64,000 nucleotides of DNA from Micromonospora parathelypteridis (lineage in GTDB: Bacteria > Actinomycetota > Actinomycetes > Mycobacteriales > Micromonosporaceae), in the NCBI RefSeq assembly GCF_014201145.1, contig NZ_JACHDP010000001.1:5704001-5768000 (forward strand). Direction: 5' to 3'. Shown piece by piece: positions 30,213-37,966 of the stretch; the stretch's first letter is position 1, and each line of letters opens with the position of its first letter. Below the pieces are notes generated by a model. That model made no database searches. It was not told the DNA's origin and saw only the letters and a program-made list of their open reading frames with translations. Made by a program: the position numbers and the translations under genes.

Positions 30213-30604
30213 CAGTAACGCCCCTCTTCGTCCTCGGTGTCGCCGGTCCGGAATCCGGCCAGCAGGGCCCGGCCGGTCGCCGAGTCGGCGCCGACCGTCT
30301 CCCGTACGACCTCGGCGGCGGCCTCGGCGAGCTTGACCCGCGCGTTGCGGTAGGCGCCCATGATCGCCTGCTGAGTCTGCTCCAGGCTCATGCGCTGCAC
30401 CCGCGCGGAGAGCCGGACGTCGGCCATCGCCCCCGTGGAGTCGACGGTGACCTCGACGATCTTGTGGGCGTCGGTGGCCGTAACCCGCAGCGCGCGCAAG
30501 CCGGCAGCGGCGGCCTGCGTGTCGGCGGCCCGGCGCGAGGCATTGGCCTGCCAGGCCTCCAGGCGTTCCCGCGCATCCTCGGCGTCCAACAGCGGATTAC
30601 CCAT
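30212..30604 (-). CDS. YbaB/EbfC-family protein
   Basis: 130 aa. It has the YbaB fold pattern: an N-terminal helix, then VTATDAHKIVEVTVDSTGAM and ADVRLSARVQRM, then a C-terminal helical tail. Extra YbaB-like proteins commonly lead type VII cassettes in actinobacteria. The role there is unclear (DNA binding or chaperoning). It is the first gene of the five-gene minus-strand operon. Confidence 0.75.
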   Translation of the reverse strand: MGNPLLDAEDARERLEAWQANASRRAADTQAAAAGLRALRVTATDAHKIVEVTVDSTGAMADVRLSARVQRMSLEQTQQAIMGAYRNARVKLAEAAAEVVRETVGADSATGRALLAGFRTGDTEDEEGRY

Positions 30605-30809
30605 CGCGCCTCCGTTTCGGTTGCCGAGTAGGGGATGTAGACGCGTGAGTGTAGCCGCGGCCCACCACGCCAAGATTGCCGAGCGCGGGATGCGGCCGAC
30701 GCGGTGACCGGACGCAGGGCGTGTGCTCGGGGTTGTGGGTGGTGCCCAGGACGGCGATGCGGCGGATCGGACGGTGGGACTCTCATCCGGGGACGATCAG
30801 GGCGGCGCC

Positions 30810-31160
30810 ATGGACACCGGGGCTCTCTCGGATTCTGAGTGGGCTATAAGTGACCTGTCCGACCGGCAATGGGCGTTGATCGATCCGTTCCTGCAGGCGT
30901 GGAAAGCGAAACGCCCGTCACCATCAGGCCATGAGGGCCGCTACCCGCTGCGGGCGATCGTGAACGCGATCTTCTACCAGAACCGGACCGGCTGCCAGTG
31001 GATGTACCTTCCGAACGACCTGCCGCCCCGGTCAGCGGTGTACTACTACTTCAGACTCTGGCGTGACGACGGCACCGACCAGGCCATCCATGACCTGCTG
31101 TTGCCAGGCCCGCGAGAAGGCCGGCCGCGCCGAGGACCCGTCGTCGCTCCCGACCGCTGC
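30810..31160 (+). pseudogene. IS5-type transposase N-terminal fragment, frameshifted
   Basis: From ATG 30810, about 100 codons match the transposase: DLSDRQWALIDPFLQAWKAK, then RAIVNAIFYQNRTGCQWMYL and RSAVYYYFRLWRDDGTDQAI. After HDLL the match shifts frame (CQAREKAGRAEDPS) and then ends. No DDE residues remain. It lies between the YbaB gene and attR. Confidence 0.8.
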
Positions 31161-31303
31161 ATCCTCTCCAGCACGATGACCTGGAGCCGGGGACCAGTCG
31201 GGGACCACACGTCGTGCGCGTCCATGCGCCGCACGAGTAGACAGTCGGGGCCGCCGAACGCTCCCCATCGGGCGTGACGTGCGCGGACGTTCGACCATCC
31301 GTC

Positions 31304-31346
31304 CTGGGGGTCAAGGGGTCGTCGGTTCGAATCCGGCCGTCCCGAC
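31304..31346 (+). repeat. attR: 43-bp copy of the tRNA-Pro 3' half
   Basis: Identical to 27399-27441. No 5' tRNA half precedes it, so it is an attachment scar and not a second tRNA gene. Confidence 0.9.
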
Positions 31347-31355
31347 AGACAAGAG

Positions 31356-31390
31356 GCCCTGACCAGCGGAAACGCTGGTCAGGGCTTTAA
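31356..31390 (+). terminator. Perfect 13-bp GAAA-loop terminator after attR
   Basis: The arms GCCCTGACCAGCG / CGCTGGTCAGGGC with loop GAAA are followed by TTTAATTTT. Its position 10 nt past attR suggests it was the tRNA-Pro terminator before the element inserted. Confidence 0.85.
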
Positions 31391-31589
31391 TTTTGTCTAT
31401 AGGATTTTGAACCGCCCCCGAAAACCCCCCGTTACCGGAGGGACCGGATCCACGTCGTGTGGGTCGAGGATTCACGCAAGATCGTCTACGGCTAGCTCGC
31501 CAGCTCGTCCCACGCGTCCGCCACGGCCAGGTGTTGATCCTGTCCGCGCCGACCCACGCAGCCTGCGATCCCGTTGGCGCCCTTCCAAT

Positions 31590-32801
31590 TCATCCCGACA
31601 GATCCGTGGCGCCTTCGAGCTCTGCGAGGAGGAGATGCTCCGCACCGTCCAGGGTCAGATGTGCGCTCATCTTGACGCCCGGCATGCGCCTGGTGCTCGA
31701 CCCGATGCGCCACTGCCACCTGACCAGCCCCTGGGCATCGGCGGTCGCCGCACCCAGTCCTCTCGCGTGGCTGGTGCGCCCGCTGGGATAGACGATTCGC
31801 AGATTGCAGGGAGCATGGGCGCGGGTGGAGGCGAGCACACGGCAGTGCCCGCCGATCCACGGGGTGCCGATGGCTGCGACGTCCAGCACGAAGATGTTCA
31901 ACGTGTCGCAGATCCTGGACAACGACTTCCCCCACGCCCGGACCTCTGGGCTGCTGATACCCGCGAAGTGCAGTCCGACCGCCGTGAAGGTGTTCCGGTC
32001 CAGCCACAACGCCCCCGAGTCGCCGTGATCGCTGAGCACCCCCTGAGGCAATGCGAAGTCGTCGGGAACGACCGAGAACTCGATGCCGTCCGTGCCGTCG
32101 ATGGTGCCCCCGGTGACTCCGGTCCGCAGCCCGGACTTGAGCACCTTGAGGCCGACGACGTGCGGTTTGCTACCGGATGCCGGCAGTGGCAGCCCTTCGA
32201 TGTCGGTGGACACGTTCCGGCTGCGACTGCCGTCCTGCTCGCCGATCGAACTCACGGCGGCATCCAGACCCTGGTCCCAGCGCAGCAGGCGGCCAAGGAA
32301 GTTGTTCGGCGGCTCCGGATCGGGCGCAACCGGGTCGGGTTGGATGATCGGATCCATCGCGACCGGCGGATCAGCGACCGCCACGTGCCAGTTCGTCAAC
32401 GCAAGAGGCCGCAGCGTGCCCCGTTCGAACACGATGGCCCCCAGCGTCCCCGGGTCTCCGGTGCCGGGACCTCCGACCTTGAGGTTTCCGACGTTGATGC
32501 CGCCGAGGACAGGATCGTGCCGAGAGTGCCGAACATCCACATTCGGTACGGGATTGCTCTCGATGACGTCGACCGGCACCCCCTCGATCTCGTCGGGGAG
32601 TTGCTCCGACGGGGTGAGGCTGCTGTCCGGCATCTTGCGGGTGACGTGAACGCGGATTGCCAGCCGGTCCGAAGGGCGCTTGCGTTTGAACTCGAAGCCG
32701 ATGTCGACAGAACGGACGTTCGGGAATGACATCAGCTGCTTTCGGTGCCGACGCATGAACCTGAGCAACTGGTCCTGTTCTCGCGAGGTGATCTCGTGCA
32801 T
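31590..32801 (-). CDS. Trypsin-like serine protease (Nal1-like)
   Basis: 403 aa with no signal peptide. The chymotrypsin-type triad is visible: His139 (LTNWHVA), Asp180 (DQGLDAAV), Ser262 (DHGDSGALW). The N-terminus (about 1-90) is a basic, helical and beta region. About 80 C-terminal residues after the protease domain are of unknown kind. It is probably a cytoplasmic processing peptidase; the target is unknown. ATG 32801 is preceded by GAGAGGGGG. It faces away from the next hypothetical gene, with 56 bp between. Confidence 0.8.
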   Translation of the reverse strand: MHEITSREQDQLLRFMRRHRKQLMSFPNVRSVDIGFEFKRKRPSDRLAIRVHVTRKMPDSSLTPSEQLPDEIEGVPVDVIESNPVPNVDVRHSRHDPVLGGINVGNLKVGGPGTGDPGTLGAIVFERGTLRPLALTNWHVAVADPPVAMDPIIQPDPVAPDPEPPNNFLGRLLRWDQGLDAAVSSIGEQDGSRSRNVSTDIEGLPLPASGSKPHVVGLKVLKSGLRTGVTGGTIDGTDGIEFSVVPDDFALPQGVLSDHGDSGALWLDRNTFTAVGLHFAGISSPEVRAWGKSLSRICDTLNIFVLDVAAIGTPWIGGHCRVLASTRAHAPCNLRIVYPSGRTSHARGLGAATADAQGLVRWQWRIGSSTRRMPGVKMSAHLTLDGAEHLLLAELEGATDLSG

Positions 32802-32857
32802 GACGGCCCCCTCTCGGTGACCCCGCTCGTCGCTCCATTCCCCACCTCGGCCGGGCC

Positions 32858-33379
32858 ATGCCGCAGGACGGACCGCCGACCACATCCGCGCCGGCCGCTG
32901 ACCCGGTTGCAATCGTCGGCGACCCTCGCCCGAATGCCCGTCTTCGGCAGTGGACTGCTTCGGACGACAGGGGCGGCCGTGACATCGTCGTCGCAACCGA
33001 TGAGCGATCGGTTCGGGTCAGTTTGATGCGGCCCGAGTGGGAGGAACGTCCTCAGTCTCTGGTCCGGCTCTCGATCGAGGACGGGGCGCAGATCGCGCAG
33101 CTCATCCTGTCCGCCCCGGCGTCTCTGGTGCGCTGTGCCGACGGTCTACCGGCCGTCGCACCCGCCGGGCATGTCGGGGAACGCAGCAGGCTTCGTATCC
33201 GGCGTGGCAGCCGGGCCTATTTTCGGGAGATCGACCGCGAGCGCGAGTGGACGCCCGAACCGATTGAAGCCTGGCTCACCGCGGCCAACCTCAAGGATCC
33301 GCCGATTGCCGGGCGTCCGCGTGAACCGACGGAGCGTGATTTCCGTCGCCTGCTCCCGTACTCGTGGGTGCCGGGGTGA
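32858..33379 (+). CDS. Hypothetical protein
   Basis: 173 aa, not recognised. The middle (SLVRLSIEDGAQIAQLILSA then PASLVRC) and the basic, Trp/Pro-containing C-terminus look coding, and the frame is divergent from the protease. No ribosome site is clear. ATG 33027 would give a shorter 117-aa version. No signal peptide or membrane segment is present. A link with the neighbouring protease is possible but unsupported. Confidence 0.4.
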   Translation: MPQDGPPTTSAPAADPVAIVGDPRPNARLRQWTASDDRGGRDIVVATDERSVRVSLMRPEWEERPQSLVRLSIEDGAQIAQLILSAPASLVRCADGLPAVAPAGHVGERSRLRIRRGSRAYFREIDREREWTPEPIEAWLTAANLKDPPIAGRPREPTERDFRRLLPYSWVPG

Positions 33380-33395
33380 GACACATTTCGCCGGC

Positions 33396-33926
33396 CCTGG
33401 CGTGGAGACCACGGACGGCAGTCTCGTGCATGCCGGCATCGTGTATCACGGCTGCAGGTTGCAGCCTGGCGGCTCGTTCGTAGTACGGCGCAGGGTGACC
33501 AGTGGAGAGCCGCGCTGGGTCTTCCGGACCGACCGGAAGGCCACCGACCTCGACGCGGCCGCGGAAACCGCGTATGTCGCCTACGACGGCTGGCTGGCCA
33601 AGCGTGGCATCCCCGCCGAGATCATCGACTCCTACCTACGGCCGAGCTACGGCAGCCGGCAGATCCGCAGGGATACCAAGCGGTTCATCGTTGGCGTGCA
33701 CAACAGGTACACGCTGGCCGCTGCCAAGGCACTGACCGGATTCAGCAAGCCGGTGTTGCTGGTCCGCGCGGAGGACGATCGGATCTTCCGTGCCCAGCTC
33801 TTCGAACGACTCGCCGCGACCCTGCCCGACGCCCGCCTGGTCACGGTCGCCGACTCGTCCACCTTCGTGTCGGAGGATCAACCTGCCGAACTCGCCCGGC
33901 TGGTCGTGAGCTTCGCCGCCGCTTGA
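33396..33926 (+). pseudogene. Chimeric remnant: unknown N-part fused to alpha/beta-hydrolase C-terminal half
   Basis: The frame stays open through 33926. The first ~65 codons (GIVYHGCRLQPGGSFVVRRR then GEPRWVFRTDRKATDLDAAA) are not recognised. The last ~95 (FSKPVLLVRAEDDRIFRAQL, then FERLAATLPDARLVTVADSS) match the C-terminal half of an alpha/beta hydrolase, including the acid-residue strand. The nucleophile half is missing. It is most likely a deletion fusion without hydrolase activity. Confidence 0.5.
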
Positions 33927-33932
33927 GCCCTC

Positions 33933-34180
33933 GTGCTCACCGGTGGTAGCAGGTCGGCGCGAGGCCAGCGAGGTCTCGCCGGGGCGCTTGCCAACCTGGC
34001 GCTGGCGTTGAACACGGTCAGCCTGCGCCACGCCGAGCTGGGGCAGGTGAGCGCGGCGGTGGCGGCTGCCGAGGAGGCGGTGGGAATCTTCCGCGACCTC
34101 GTCCGGGCCAACGCGGTGGGCATCGAAATCGAAGGTGAAAGCTGTAATGGCAGCCACCGCCCGGTCGACCTGGCCGTGGA
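33933..34180 (+). pseudogene. TPR-protein fragment
   Basis: One and a half tetratricopeptide repeats are readable (GLAGALANLALALNTVSLRH then LGQVSAAVAAAEEAVGIFRD), typical of the TPR tail of large NB-ARC/SARP regulators. Nothing of the rest of such a protein lies nearby, and the frame drifts into non-coding sequence. Confidence 0.5.
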
Positions 34181-34287
34181 GCCGCCGTCTGACCGCGGAG
34201 CGGTCCCCTGCGCCGCGGTGTTAGTTGTCTCCTGCGCTTGCTAAGGGGTGTTCTGCGCATCCCTGGCGGCTTCGACGAAAGCGCGGA

Positions 34288-35127
34288 TCAGCCCGGTCTC
34301 GCGGCGCTGCGCCACACCGGCGCGTACCGCAGGACCGGCCCGTCGTCGACGGGCACGAACGTGATGTCCGGGCGCACCCGGGAGGCGGCCACATGCGCTC
34401 CGACGGGGGAGATGACCAGGCCGGCACCGATCGCCGTGAAGGCCTCTTCGAGAGTGTCCACGGTGATTCCGGATCGGATGGGCCGGCCTGCGGGTGTCAC
34501 GGACGGCGTGTGCGCCTCCCACACGTAGCCCGGAATTGGCCCCTCGGGACCCACTACCGGGTGATCGCCGAGCTCCTCCATCGAGACCCGGTCCCGACCA
34601 GCCAGTGGATGATCGGAGCCGACGGCCAGCACCAGCTGCTCGGTGTGCAGATGCGGCCCGACGGCGAGGTCGGGTTCGCGGACAGGTAGCCAAAGTATCC
34701 CGACGTCGACCCGGCCGGCGCGCAGTGGACCGAACGGGTCGCTGGGAAGAATCTCGCGGGTACGCAACGCACACTGCGGATGCCGCTGCCGGAACAGGTC
34801 GAAGACGGCCGCGATCTCCTGGTGATGGGGGCCCATAGTGCCAACGGTCAGCGTGCCGATCTGCCCGCGCGCGGCGGCGGCAGCCTCCTCGATGCCCACC
34901 ATTATCTCGCGGTAGCCCGCGTCGAGTCGGTCGCGAAGCCGCTCGCCGAGCGGGGTGAGCCGCACGGTGCGGCTGGTCCGCTCGAACAGGGCTGCGCCGA
35001 TCCTGCGCTCCTGCTGTTTGATCGACTGACTGACCCGCGCCTGAGACACTCGGAGCCGCTCGGCTGTCCGTCCGAAGTGGAGCTCCCCGGCCAGGGTCAG
35101 GAAGATCTCGATGTCACGCAGCTCCAC
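34288..35127 (-). CDS. LysR-family transcriptional regulator with C-terminal frameshift
   Basis: 279 aa from the GTG at 35125-35127. The N-terminal winged HTH (ELRDIEIFLTLAGELHFGRT then AERLRVSQARVSQSIKQQER) is followed by the periplasmic-binding-like effector domain. The frame stops early after YAPVWRSAARPG. One base further in frame the expected tail continues (ETGLIRAFVEAARDAQ) to a stop at 34241. So the gene shows an apparent 1-nt deletion near 34305 (or a sequencing error) that removes about 15 residues. It is divergent from the GNAT gene. Confidence 0.85.
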   Translation of the reverse strand: MELRDIEIFLTLAGELHFGRTAERLRVSQARVSQSIKQQERRIGAALFERTSRTVRLTPLGERLRDRLDAGYREIMVGIEEAAAAARGQIGTLTVGTMGPHHQEIAAVFDLFRQRHPQCALRTREILPSDPFGPLRAGRVDVGILWLPVREPDLAVGPHLHTEQLVLAVGSDHPLAGRDRVSMEELGDHPVVGPEGPIPGYVWEAHTPSVTPAGRPIRSGITVDTLEEAFTAIGAGLVISPVGAHVAASRVRPDITFVPVDDGPVLRYAPVWRSAARPG

Positions 35128-35343
35128 CGAGCCGTCTCCCTCCGGTTGCAACGCGTCCGATTCCCGTCGCTGGCCGGCGCAACACCGAAGTGTAAGGCGG
35201 TGACGAGGGCGCGTCTCTCGACCGTGATCCGTACCACGATCGAGGTGCAGGCAGGACAGGCCGTCGATCGATAACCGGCGGCTTAACCGGCGGTTCGATC
35301 TTTGGCGTTGTTGCGCACCGCGCGTGCGGCGATCGTAGGTTCC

Positions 35344-36150
35344 GTGAGCGAAATGTTGAGCGACATCGTGGCGGTGCCGGATTGCCCCGGTGTCTCGCGG
35401 TGGCAGGCCGTGGTGCCAGGCGGCTCCGTGGCCGGGTCGGCCGCCCTGCGGCCGATCATCCCGTTCTGGCACGACCTCCTGCCGGCTCCGACCCCCGTCA
35501 CCCGGCCGGGTGCCTCCGAGCTGACCTTGTACGTGGAGCCGGAGTGGCGGCGTCGTGGCATCGGTTCACGGCTGCTGGCCACCGTCCGGGCGTACACCGC
35601 CGAGCCTCGCCTGTTCGCGGACGTCGCCGCGGGTGCGCCGGGGGAGGCGTTCTGTCTTCGGCACGGGTTCCGGCACGCCGGATCCACGCGCCTCGACCTC
35701 CTCACCTACTGCGATGTTCACTGGGCCTGGCTGGGTGAGATGGTCGACGCAGAGCCCTCCGGATACCGACTGATCCACCGGACCGGGATTCTTCCGGCCA
35801 TGCTCCGTGTCGAGGAATTGCGCCACAGTCCGGGCCGTACCGGTGATGCTGTCTTGACCGCCGCCGAGGCGGACGGCGACCTAGCGGCCTACGCGGTAGC
35901 GGTCGTCGGCGCGCTCTCCCCGAACCGCGCCCGCCAGTACGGGCCCGCGGTGCTCCCCAACCATCGCGGACGGCGGCTGGGCGTCTGGGTCAACGCCGCT
36001 CTCATCCAACGACTGCGTGAGGTCCACCCGCACGTCGACGAGATCGAGACTCTCACCGACGAGGGCGATACCCACCTGCTCGCTGTCCGCGAGCACTTCG
36101 GTTTCCGCCCTTCCGATCGAACACGCCGCTACGAGCTCGCCCTGCCGTAG
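35344..36150 (+). CDS. GNAT-family N-acetyltransferase, two GNAT-like halves
   Basis: 268 aa from GTG 35344. The first acetyl-CoA site is at VEPEWRRRGIGSRLLATVRA. The second half (VLPNHRGRRLGVWVNAALIQ, then EHFGFRPSDRTRRYELAL) resembles another GNAT fold. The acetyl acceptor is unknown; tandem GNATs include antibiotic-modifying and mycothiol-type enzymes. It is divergent from LysR (216 bp apart) and may be its target. Confidence 0.8.
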   Translation: MSEMLSDIVAVPDCPGVSRWQAVVPGGSVAGSAALRPIIPFWHDLLPAPTPVTRPGASELTLYVEPEWRRRGIGSRLLATVRAYTAEPRLFADVAAGAPGEAFCLRHGFRHAGSTRLDLLTYCDVHWAWLGEMVDAEPSGYRLIHRTGILPAMLRVEELRHSPGRTGDAVLTAAEADGDLAAYAVAVVGALSPNRARQYGPAVLPNHRGRRLGVWVNAALIQRLREVHPHVDEIETLTDEGDTHLLAVREHFGFRPSDRTRRYELALP

Positions 36151-36216
36151 TCGCGTCCGCAACCCCAGAACCGGGTGGCACCGAAGCCGCCGCGCACTAC
36201 CGAAGGAAGGTTTGTC

Positions 36217-36340
36217 ATGAAACGGCCAAAAAAGATGGCTCACGCTGCTCGCACTCTGTCTGATCGCAGTGGGCCTTCGCCCCCCGAGCCCGCACCGTCG
36301 TCGCTGGATTCCGGTGTCGCGTGGCCCCGTTCTGAAATCC
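36217..36340 (+). pseudogene. Start of a frameshifted exported-protein gene
   Basis: ATG 36217 after GAAGGAAGG begins MKRPK. If one A is dropped from the A6 run at 36227-36232 the frame becomes RWLTLLALCLIAVGLRP, a signal-peptide-like sequence. As written, the frame lacks it and ends at about 36347. It is either a homopolymer sequencing error or a decayed small gene. Confidence 0.4.
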
Positions 36341-36354
36341 CTCGGTAGTCGGTG

Positions 36355-36394
36355 TTGCTATCTACCGGTAGCTAGCGATACAGTCTACCGGTAG
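36355..36394 (+). promoter_or_regulatory. Promoter with two CTACCGGTAG operators before padR
   Basis: A TTGCTA box at 36355-36360 and GATACA at 36377-36382, 16 bp apart, form a plausible promoter. The perfect 10-bp palindrome CTACCGGTAG occurs at 36362-36371 (in the spacer) and at 36385-36394 (just after the -10), 23 bp centre to centre. PadR proteins commonly repress their own operon through such palindromes. Confidence 0.65.
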
Positions 36395-36426
36395 TAAGCG
36401 TCGCTTGGTAGCGAGGGGATGAGGGC

Positions 36427-36774
36427 ATGGGCAGCCAGATGACAGAGATGCTGAAGGGCACTCTCGAAGGCATAGTCCTGGCGATCCTGGCCGGCAGGCC
36501 CGCATACGGCTATGAGATCACCGCGTGGCTGCGCGACCGCGGATTCTCGGACATCGCGGAAGGCACCATCTACGCGCTGCTCGTCCGCGTCGAGCAGCGC
36601 GGGTTCGTGGACGTGGAGAAGGTCCCCTCCGCGAAAGGGCCCCCGCGGAAGGTGTATTCGCTCAACGCGAAGGGGCGAGAGCAACTCGCCGAGTTCTGGA
36701 GGACGTGGAGCGTCCTCGCGGAACGCATCGAGCAACTCCACCACAACGACAACCAACACGACGAAGGAGCATGA
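36427..36774 (+). CDS. PadR-family transcriptional regulator
   Basis: 115 aa. It has the PadR winged helix: MLKGTLEGIVLAILAGRPAY then GYEITAWLRDRGFSDIAEGT and IYALLVRVEQRGFV, and PRKVYSLNAKGREQLAEF as the wing. It probably represses this DUF1048-ABC operon through the two upstream palindromes until a drug or lipid inducer binds. The stop overlaps the next ATG. Confidence 0.92.
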   Translation: MGSQMTEMLKGTLEGIVLAILAGRPAYGYEITAWLRDRGFSDIAEGTIYALLVRVEQRGFVDVEKVPSAKGPPRKVYSLNAKGREQLAEFWRTWSVLAERIEQLHHNDNQHDEGA

Positions 36775-37157
36775 GCATGGCCGCGAAGTGGATCGAGACG
36801 CTTGTCGGGTCACTCGATCAGAAGAGGCAGTACAAGCACCACATGGCCCGGATCGAGGCTCTGCCGGGGCCCTATCGCAACGCGGCCGAGGCTCTTCAGC
36901 GGTACTTCATGTACCACGGAGGAATCCTCGACGGCGACACGCTCATCACGATGCTCGGCGACTTCGTCGACCTCTGGGAGCGTGCGGTCGCCGACGGAAC
37001 ACCGGTCCGCGCGATCGTCGGCGACGACCCGGTCGAGTTCGCCGAGACATTCCTGCAGGCGTACGCCGGCAAGCAGTGGATAGACAAGGAACGCGTTCGC
37101 CTCCGGAAGGCGATCGACGCCGCCGCAGGCGACAATGGCGAGGAGAAGAGCGCATGA
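36771..37157 (+). CDS. DUF1048-family protein
   Basis: 128 aa, helical. It is the DUF1048 type often found between PadR regulators and ABC exporters (KWIETLVGSLDQKRQYKHHM then ALPGPYRNAAEALQRYFMYH). It is cytoplasmic with no catalytic motif seen. It overlaps both neighbours by ATGA, so it is translationally coupled. The role in the exporter system is unknown. Confidence 0.85.
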   Translation: MSMAAKWIETLVGSLDQKRQYKHHMARIEALPGPYRNAAEALQRYFMYHGGILDGDTLITMLGDFVDLWERAVADGTPVRAIVGDDPVEFAETFLQAYAGKQWIDKERVRLRKAIDAAAGDNGEEKSA

Positions 37158-37966
37158 CCACCAGTACGCGCGAACCCGCGATCAGGGTGCAGGCCATCAC
37201 GAAGTCCTACAAGGACCTGCACGTGCTGCGGGGCGTCGACTTCGACGTGGCAGCCGGGAGCATCTTCGCTCTGCTCGGCTCGAACGGCGCCGGAAAGACC
37301 ACGCTGGTGCGGATCCTGTCGACGTTGCTGAAGGCCAACACCGGCACCGCGACAGTCCACGGCTTCGACGTCTCCTCGGCCCCGGGCGACGTACGCAAGT
37401 CGATCAGCCTTACCGGCCAGTTCGCCGCGGTCGACGGAGTGCTCACCGGCCGGGAGAATCTGGTCCTGGTCGCGAAGCTCCGCCATCTGAAGAATCCGGG
37501 TGCGATCGCCGACGACATGCTCGCCCGTTTCTCGCTCACTGATGCTGGGAATCGCCGGGCGGCGACGTACTCGGGCGGCATGCGTCGGCGGCTGGACATC
37601 GCGATGAGTCTTGTCGGGAACCCGCCGATCGTGTTCCTCGACGAGCCGACTACCGGACTCGACCCGCAGGCCCGCATCGAGGTCTGGCAGGCAGTCAGGC
37701 AGCTCGCCAACGATGGCACAACCATCCTGCTGACCACCCAGTACCTCGACGAGGCCGAGCAGCTCGCCGACCGGATCGCGATCCTGCACAAAGGCACGAT
37801 CATCCAGAACGGCACTCTCGCCGAGCTGAAGCGACTCATCCCGTCCACCAAGGTCGAGTACGTCGAGAAGCAGCCGACCCTCGAGGACGTCTTCCTCGCC
37901 CTCGTCGCCGACCCCAGTGACACCGCCGACGAGGCAGCCATGCCCGCAGGAAGGGAATCCCGATGA
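37154..37966 (+). CDS. ABC exporter ATP-binding protein (DrrA type)
   Basis: 270 aa. Walker A LLGSNGAGKTTLVRIL, signature YSGGMRRRLDIAMSL, Walker B IVFLDEPTTGLDPQAR and the H-loop region (here LLTTQYLDEAEQLADR, a Gln in place of His, as is common in DrrA-like proteins) are present. It energises the permease encoded next, probably for drug or lipid efflux. Confidence 0.93.
   Translation: MTTSTREPAIRVQAITKSYKDLHVLRGVDFDVAAGSIFALLGSNGAGKTTLVRILSTLLKANTGTATVHGFDVSSAPGDVRKSISLTGQFAAVDGVLTGRENLVLVAKLRHLKNPGAIADDMLARFSLTDAGNRRAATYSGGMRRRLDIAMSLVGNPPIVFLDEPTTGLDPQARIEVWQAVRQLANDGTTILLTTQYLDEAEQLADRIAILHKGTIIQNGTLAELKRLIPSTKVEYVEKQPTLEDVFLALVADPSDTADEAAMPAGRESR

Noticed and set aside
31304..31346. 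Second tRNA-Pro gene
   Set aside because: Only the 3' half matches. The 5' acceptor, D arm and half the anticodon stem are missing, so it is an attachment repeat.
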